Source: Inia geoffrensis (taxonomy: Eukaryota; Chordata; Mammalia; Artiodactyla; Iniidae). From it: a DNA stretch of 64,000 bases. Location: NCBI GenBank assembly GCA_036417435.1, contig CM070905.1, positions 69,457,092 to 69,521,091 on the forward strand. The letters are read 5' to 3'. A model generated the notes under the pieces. The model saw only the letters and a program-made list of their open reading frames with translations, was not told where the DNA came from and did no database searches. The position numbers and the translations under genes were made by a program. Positions 58,596 to 64,000 of this stretch are shown piece after piece (the first letter of the stretch is position 1; the number at the start of each line of letters is the position of its first letter).

Positions 58596-60180
58596 ATATG
58601 TGCGTGGGTTTATCTCTGGGCTTTCTATTCTGTTCCATTGATCTATCGTTCTGTTTTTGTGCCAATACCATACTGTCTTGATTACTGTAGCTTTGTAATA
58701 TAGTCTGAAGTCAGGGAGCCTGACTCCTCCAGCTCCGTTTTTCATTCCCAAGATTGCTTTAGCTATTCGGGGTCTTTTGTGTTTCCATACAAATTGTGAA
58801 CTTTTTTGTTCTAGTTCTGTGAAAAATGCCAGTGGCAGTTTGATAGGGATTGCATTGAATCTATAGATTGCTTTGGGTAGTAGAGTCATTTTCACAATGT
58901 TGATTCTTCCAATCCAAGAACATGGTATATCTCTCCATCTATTTGTATCATCTTTAATTTCTTTCATCAGTGTCTTATAATTTTCTGCATACAGGTCTTT
59001 TGTCTCCTTAGGTAGGTCTATTCCTAGGTATTTTATTCTTTTTGTTGCAGTGGTAAATGGGAGTGTTTTCTTGATTTCACTTTCAGATTTTTCATCACTA
59101 GTATATAGGAATGCCAGAGATTTCTGTGCATTAATTTTGTATCCTGCTACTTTACCAAATTCATTGATTAGCTCTAGTAGTTTTCTAGTAGCATCATTAG
59201 GATTCTCTGTGTATAGTATCACGTCATCTGCAAACAGTGACAGCTTTACTTCTTCTTTTCCGATTTGGATTCCTTTTATTTCCTTTTCTTCTCTGATTGC
59301 TGTGGCTAAAACTTCCAAAACTATGTTGAATAAGAGTTTTGAGAGTGGGCAACCTTGTCTTGTTCCTGATCTTAGTGGAAATGCTTTCAGTTTTTCACCA
59401 TTGAGGATGATGTTGGCTGTGGGCTTGTCATATATGGCCTTTATTATGTTGAGGAAAGTTCCCTCTATGCCTACTTTCTGTAGGGTTTTTATCATAAATG
59501 GGTGTTGAATTTTGTCAAAAGCTTTCTCTGCATCTATTGAGATGATCATATGGTTTTTCTCCTTCAATTTGTTAATATGGTTTATCACATTGGTAGATTT
59601 GCATATATTGAAGAATCCTTGCATTCCTGGAATAAACCCCACTTGATCATGGTGTATGATCCTTTTAATGTGCTGTTGGATTCTGTTTGCTAGTATTTTG
59701 TTGAGGATTTTTACATCTATGTTCACCAGTGATATTGGCCTGTAGTTTTCTTTCTTTGTGACATCCTTGTCTGGTTTTGGTATCAAGGTGATGGTGGCCT
59801 CGTAGAAGGAATTTGGGAGTGTTCCTCCCTCTGCTATGTTTTGGAAGAGTTTGAGAAGGATAGGTGTTAGCTCTTCTCTAAATGCTTGATAGAATTCGCC
59901 TGTGAAGCCATCTGGTCCTGGGCTTTTGTTTGTTGGAAGATTTTTAATCACAGTTTCAATTTCAGTGTTTGTGATTGGTCCATTCATATTTTCTATTTCT
60001 TCCTGATTCAGTCCTGGTAGTTTGTGCATTTCTAAGAATGTGTCCATTTCTTCCAGATTGTCCATTTTATTGGCATCGAGTTGCTTTTAGTAATCTCTCA
60101 TGATCATTTTTATTTCTGCAGTGTCAGTTGTTACTTCTCCTTATTCATTTCTAGTTCTATTGATTTGAGTCTTCTCCCTT

Positions 60181-61327
60181 TTGTTTCTTGATGAGTCTGG
60201 CTAATGGTTTATCAATTTTGTTTATCTTCTCAAAGAACCAGCTTTTAGTTTTATTTATCTTTGCTACTGTGTCCTTCATTTCTTTTTCATTTATTTCTGA
60301 TCTGATCTTTGTTTTCTTTCCTTCTCCTAGTTTTGGGGTTTTTTTGCTCTTCTCTCTCTAATTGCTTTAGGTGTAAGGTTAGGTTGTTTATTTGAGATGT
60401 TTCTTGTTTCCTGAGGTAGGATTGTATGGCTATAAACTTCCCTCTTAGAACTCCTTTTGCTGCATCCCATAGGTTTTGGGTGTCGTGTTTTCACTGTCAT
60501 TTGTTTCTAGGTATTTTTTGATTGCCGCTTTGATTTCTTCAGTGATCTCTTAGTTATTTAGTAGTGTATTGTTTAGCCTCCATGTGTTTGTGTTTTTTAC
60601 AGATTTTTTCCTGTAATTGATGTATAGTCTCATAGCGTTTTGGTCAGAAAAGATACCTGATACGTTTTCAATTTTCTTAAATTTACCAAGGCTTCATTTG
60701 TGACCCAGGATATGATCTAGCCTGGAGAATGTTCCATGAGCACTTGAGAAGAAAATATATTCTATTGATTTTGGATGGAATGTCCTATAAATATCAATTA
60801 AGTGCGTCTTGTTTAATGTGTCATTTAAGGCTTGTGTTTCCCTATTTATTTTCATTTTGGATGATCTGTGCATTGGTGAAAGTAGGGTGTTAAAGTCCCC
60901 TACTATCATTGTGTTACTGTCGATTTTCCCTTTTATGGCTGTTAACATTTGCCTTATGTGTGGAGGTGCTCCTGTGTTGGGTGCATAAATATTTACAATT
61001 GTTATTCCTTCTTCTTGGATTGATCCCTTGATCATTATGTAGTGCCCTTTTTTTGTCTCTTGTAATAGTCTTTATTTTAAAGTCTATTTTGTCTGATATG
61101 AGAATTGCTACTCCAGCTTTCTTTTGATTTCCATGTGTATGGAATATCTTTTTACATCCCTTCACTTTCAATCTGTATATGTCCCTAGGTCTGAAGTGGG
61201 TCTCTTGTAGACAGCATATGTATAGGTCTTGTTTTTGTATCCATTCAGCCAGTCTGTGTCTTTTGGTTGGAGCATTTAATCCATTTACATTTAAGGTAAT
61301 TATCAATATGTATGTTCCTATTACCAT
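60181..61327 (-). pseudogene. L1 ORF2 endonuclease region, decayed
   Basis: The ORF2 start at 61327 is followed by LNVNGLNAP and CCLQETHF (metal-binding Asn and Glu of the L1 endonuclease). A frameshift after residue about 90 moves to the frame ending at 60694, which has IVNIYAPN, VGDFNTLL and LDHILGHK. That frame then stops at TGA where the usual codon is a Ser. 60181-60693 holds further stops. The endonuclease normally nicks TTTT/AA targets, but this copy cannot be functional. Confidence 0.92.
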
Positions 61328-61385
61328 TTCCTTAATTGTTTTGGGTTTGTTTTTGTAGGTCTTTTCCTTCTCTTGTGTTTCCTGC

Positions 61386-62207
61386 CTAGAGAAATTCCTT
61401 TAGCCTTCGTTGTAAAGCTGGTTTGGTGGTGCTGAATTCTCTTGACTTTTGCTTATCTGTAAAGGTTTTAACTTCTCTGTTGAATCTGAATGAGATTCTT
61501 GCTGGGTAGAGTAATCTTGGTTGTAGGTTTTTCCCCTTTCATCACTTTAAATATGTCCTGCCACTCCCCTGTGGCTTGCAGAGTTTCTGCTGAAAGATCA
61601 ACTGTTAACCTAATGAGGAGTCCCTTGTGTGTTATTTGTTGCTTTTCCCTTGCTGCTTTTCATATTTTTTCTTTGTGTTTAATTTTTGATAGTTTGACTA
61701 ATATGCGTCTTGGAATGTTTTTCTTTGGGTTTATTCTGTATGGGACTCTGTGCTTCCTCGACTTGATTGACTATTTCCTTTCCCTTATTAAGGAAGTTTT
61801 CAACGATAATCTCTTCAAATATTTTCTCAGACCCTTTCTTTTTTCTTCTTCTTCTGGGACCCCTATAATTCAAATGTTGGTGTGTTTAATGTTTTCCCAG
61901 AGGTCTCTGAGATGGTCCTCGATTCTTTTCATTCTTTTTTCTTTATTCTGCTCCTGGGCAGTTGTTTCCACCATTTTGTCTTCCAGCTCACTTCTCTGTT
62001 CTCCTTCCTCAGTTATTCTGTTATTGATTCCTTCTCTAGTATTTTTAATTTCAGTAATTGTCTTTTTCACCACTGTTTGTTTGCCCTTTATTTCTTCTAA
62101 ATCCTTGTTAAAAGTTTCTTGTTTTTTCTGCATTCTATTTCCAAGCTTTTGGATCATCTTTACTATCATTACTTTGAATTCTTTTTCAGGTAGCTTGCCT
62201 GTTTCAT
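61386..62207 (-). pseudogene. L1 ORF1, decayed
   Basis: ORF1p is the RNA-binding coiled-coil trimer protein of L1. The likely start is ATG at 62207-62205 (MKQA) and the stop is TAG at 61388-61386, after RRLKEFL. A one-base shift occurs within the first 15 codons. 62169-61870 is open and rich in Glu/Lys heptads (KLGNRMQKKQETFNKDLEE, a coiled coil), and another shift precedes 61873-61679 (RRRRKKKGSEKIFEEI). At about 270 codons it is shorter than the usual 330-350. Confidence 0.88.
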
Positions 62208-63879
62208 ATTAATTTATTTGGTCTTGTAGGGTTTTACCTTCCTCCTTCATCTGTAACATATTTTTTTGTTGCTTCCTTTTTTTTTCTTTTTTTTTGATGG
62301 ATGGTGCTGTATTCCTGTCTTACTGGTTGTTTGGTCTGAGACATCCAGCACTGGAGTTTGCACCCAGTTAGATAGAGCTGGGTCTTGGTGCTGAGATGAG
62401 GACCTCTGGGACTCCTCACTCTGAATGATATTCCCTGTGGTCTGAAGTTGTCTGTTAGTCCAGCGGTTTGGACTTGGAGCTCCCACCACAGGAGCTCAGC
62501 CCCGACCTCTGGCCTGGGAACTAAGATCCTATAAAATTCGTGGCATGGTAAAAAAATAAATAAATGAAAGGAAGAATTAAAGAAAAAAGGAGCAGTACAA
62601 TATCAAAGAATAAAAAAGAAAATAAAATTAGAAAGATAAAAATGTATTAGGAAAATAAAACTATAATTGAAACAACTGCTACAAGGTAAAATAAACCAAC
62701 AGCAGAACAAAGAAGAAAAAAAAGGTGTGGGGGGGGGGACAACAAGCCAAAGGAAGAGATCACTAACAAAGTATAAAGAATAAAATAAAATTAGAAAAAT
62801 AAGACATGTATTAGGAAAAATATAAAATAACAACAATGAATCAACAAGGTAAAACAGAACCCCAATCTAAAAGAGGAAAAAAGAAAAGAAAAAAAAGATA
62901 AGGAAAAAAAAAAAAAGCCTTTGCTATGGGGGCGGAGCTTAAGTAGGGGGGTTGAACTTAGGTAGGGGCAGCGTTTGGGGGAGTGGAATCTAGGGGCTTG
63001 GGGTGGTTACATTTGTGTGTGGGGCGGGGCCTAGGCAGGGCGACGTTCAAGTGGGGGGCCGGGCCTCTGATTAGCACCTGTGCAGAAGGGGAGAGGCAGC
63101 AGGTGGAAAGGAGGGCCTGTGGAGTGAGGGGTCTTAGAGTTTGGAGGTAGGGCCCTGAGTGAGGGCGTGTGGGTGGGGCTTAGGCCCAGCTCATTGGAGG
63201 GGGTCTCTGAGTGTAGAGGTGGGGCCCTGGGTGGGGGTGTAGGGGCAGGGCTTGGACTCTCAGCAGCAGGAGGGAGGCTTTGAGGGTAGAGGATTAGGGC
63301 CAGAAGCTCAACAGGCTTCCCCAGTGCCTAAGTGGAAAGCGAAAGCACTGGCCCCGTTCCTTCATGCCCATCCCCCACCATCTCTTCCACGGTCTCCCCC
63401 AGACCTCTAACCATGGGTGGATCCTGCTGGGTATAAGAACTCCTTCCCTCCCCCAGCCACCCCTCAGGGGTGCCAGTCCCAGAGGTCTGGCCTTTACTTT
63501 TGCTCACCCTTCCTTCCCTCCCACTCCCTCAGGACCTGCGTGGCTCGAGGGGTCCTTGGTGGGCAGAGGATCAGGCCCGGTATCTCAACAGGTTCCTGGG
63601 GGTCCAAGTGGGCAGGGGAAACCTGGCCACGCTCCCTTTTGATACTCTGCCCTCCCAGTGGTTCCTCTATTTCCCCCTTCGGGTGTGGGATCCCTTCCCC
63701 TCCCCCAGCTGCCCCTCAGGGGTGCCCGTCCCCTACCGCCTCCACTTCTCCTCCCCCTTCACTCCCCCTATGCCCTACCTGGTCCCTGGGTGTTCCTCCC
63801 ACCGGTGCCTGGTAGGTGCCCTAGCTGTGAGGAGATGCGAATTCCGCGTCCTCCTAGTACGCCATCTTGACCCTGCCCA
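62208..63879 (-). promoter_or_regulatory. L1 5' UTR with internal promoter
   Basis: On the minus strand it begins 'ggcagggtcaagatggcgta', a typical L1 5' terminus with a YY1-like 'caagatggcg' core. 62930-63879 is GC- and CpG-rich. Two 5'-UTR-like units about 252 bp apart share 'ccccagccacccctcagggg' (63451) and 'ccccagctgcccctcagggg' (63703). A second pair of about 72-bp period lies at 63137-63256 (aggtagggccctgagtg and aggtggggccctgggtg). 62530-62920 is A-rich on the plus strand, with two related 'aaagaataaaa..ttagaaa' blocks at about 62604 and 62774. Confidence 0.85.
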
Positions 63880-63894
63880 CAGATCTTACTTTTT
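63880..63894. repeat. Target-site duplication of the outer L1, right copy
   Basis: 'cagatcttacttttt', matching 53842-53856 at 14 of 15 positions. Confidence 0.9.
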
Positions 63895-64000
63895 AAAAGC
63901 CTCTACTTTTCTATCCCAAGGCCAGGAAGCCAAGCCCAAGAATGTCTCTCCTCCAGGTTTTACTGGCAGTACCCACACATCGAAGTGAATTCCTATGTTC
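63895..64000. other. Flanking unique sequence
   Basis: Host sequence beyond the L1 5' end, with no feature recognised. Confidence 0.5.

Larger units (their letters stand above)
57269..60065 (-). pseudogene. L1 ORF2 reverse transcriptase and C-terminal region, open but for a SINE
   Basis: From Met at 60065 to TAA at 57269-57271 the L1 part stays in one frame, interrupted only by the SINE at 58355-58580. Visible motifs are the finger entry (NKSPGPDGF, about residues 46-54), [14 protein letters not shown] (175-188), TRQGCPLS (235-242) and the catalytic FADD box (278-281, bases 59223-59234). Beyond the SINE come LFDPP and the cysteine-rich tail [18 protein letters not shown]. The residue after GCPLS is Lys, where the distal copy has Pro. 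Just upstream, near 60080-60090, a TAA replaces the Tyr codon of the usual RDYYKQLY stretch. The endonuclease half is not in frame, and the SINE truncates the product. Confidence 0.93.
56886..60180 (-). mobile_element. Nested younger L1 3' half
   Basis: Starts at the left with a T-rich tail complement (56886-56907), then a 3' UTR with a run of 'ccctccctcc' at 57020-57037, and an ORF2 that is open throughout except for a SINE. Without the SINE and its duplication it is about 3.05 kb. That is almost exactly the length of the distal half, and it ends at the same ORF2 position. The 5' limit is uncertain between about 60066 and 60183. Confidence 0.8.
53857..63879 (-). mobile_element. Composite L1 locus: full-length L1 with a second L1 3' half inside
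   Basis: On the minus strand the order is: 5' end and GC-rich 5' UTR (63879-62208), ORF1 (62207-61386), ORF2 endonuclease part (from 61327), ORF2 reverse-transcriptase part and first 3' UTR (to 56886), then a second ORF2 reverse-transcriptase part and second 3' UTR (56885-53857). One target duplication brackets the whole. Removing 56886-60180 leaves about 6.7 kb, a normal full-length L1. The middle segment is the best-preserved part. Confidence 0.88.

Noticed and set aside
59050..59508. 152-codon plus frame
   Set aside because: Antisense shadow of the L1 reverse-transcriptase frame.
61490..62212. 240-codon plus frame rich in Phe, Leu and Ser
   Set aside because: It is antisense to L1 ORF1. 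The hydrophobic look comes from reading the Lys/Glu-rich coiled-coil gene on the wrong strand.
62930..63870. CpG-rich segment considered as a host CpG-island promoter
   Set aside because: It is collinear with the L1, begins exactly at the L1 5' terminus and ends at the target duplication, so the L1 internal promoter explains it.
63364..63988. Pro-rich plus frames of 70-172 codons in the GC-rich block
   Set aside because: They lie antisense to the L1 5' UTR. The proline richness reflects the C-rich promoter strand.

Overview
This window is mammalian nuclear DNA, almost certainly from a cetacean and probably a toothed whale. The strongest evidence is the set of tRNA-derived CHR-type SINEs: a tRNA-like head reading 'gggcttccctggtgg', a 'gccgcggagc' body and an A-rich tail, typical of whale, hippopotamus and ruminant genomes. 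The short young subtype seen here is characteristic of whales. It is accompanied by cetartiodactyl-style L1 elements and by the mammal-wide MIR, L2, MER5/hAT and old L1 relics. There are no bacterial operons, phage, CRISPR arrays, rRNA genes or functional tRNA genes.

I see no host protein-coding gene that I can support. Nearly all longer open frames are L1 ORF2 pieces, SINE translations or microsatellite translations. The window is best read as intergenic or deep-intronic sequence. Two weak exon-like candidates (26713-26811 and about 46949-47127, both unrecognised) are reported as findings only.

Layout: 1-5130 is mostly unique AT-rich sequence with two large compound microsatellites (665-780 and 4893-5031) and an L1 3'-UTR stub. 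5131-7755 is two old L1 relics, one split by a SINE. 8485-13110 is ancient HAL1/L1, L2 and MIR, including a tail-to-tail MIR pair and a MIR split by an L1. 14.2-19.6 kb has a MER5-like element, a short hAT transposon with an imperfect 8-bp target duplication, a SINE with a 10-bp target duplication, and a MER5A element split by an L1 with a perfect 17-bp target duplication. 19.6-22.5 kb and 23.3-27.4 kb are the largest repeat-poor stretches, apart from a 180-bp polypyrimidine mirror tract at 24709-24886. 27.4-53.8 kb is a mosaic of L2, MIR and L1 relics and six SINEs, plus a perfect 21-bp-arm hairpin at 31158-31204 and a 42-bp tandem duplication at 49723-49806.

53842-63894 is dominated by L1. 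A 14/15-bp target-site duplication brackets about 10 kb that holds two L1 3' halves but only one 5' half. The middle 3' half carries an uninterrupted reverse-transcriptase reading frame, broken only by a later SINE, whereas the flanking parts are decayed. The simplest reading is an old full-length L1 (about 6.7 kb) with a younger L1 nested or recombined into it at the homologous position. A still younger SINE sits inside that, giving three layers of insertion.

All family names come from my recognition of consensus-like sequence, without a search. Boundaries of the ancient relics are approximate to tens of bases.
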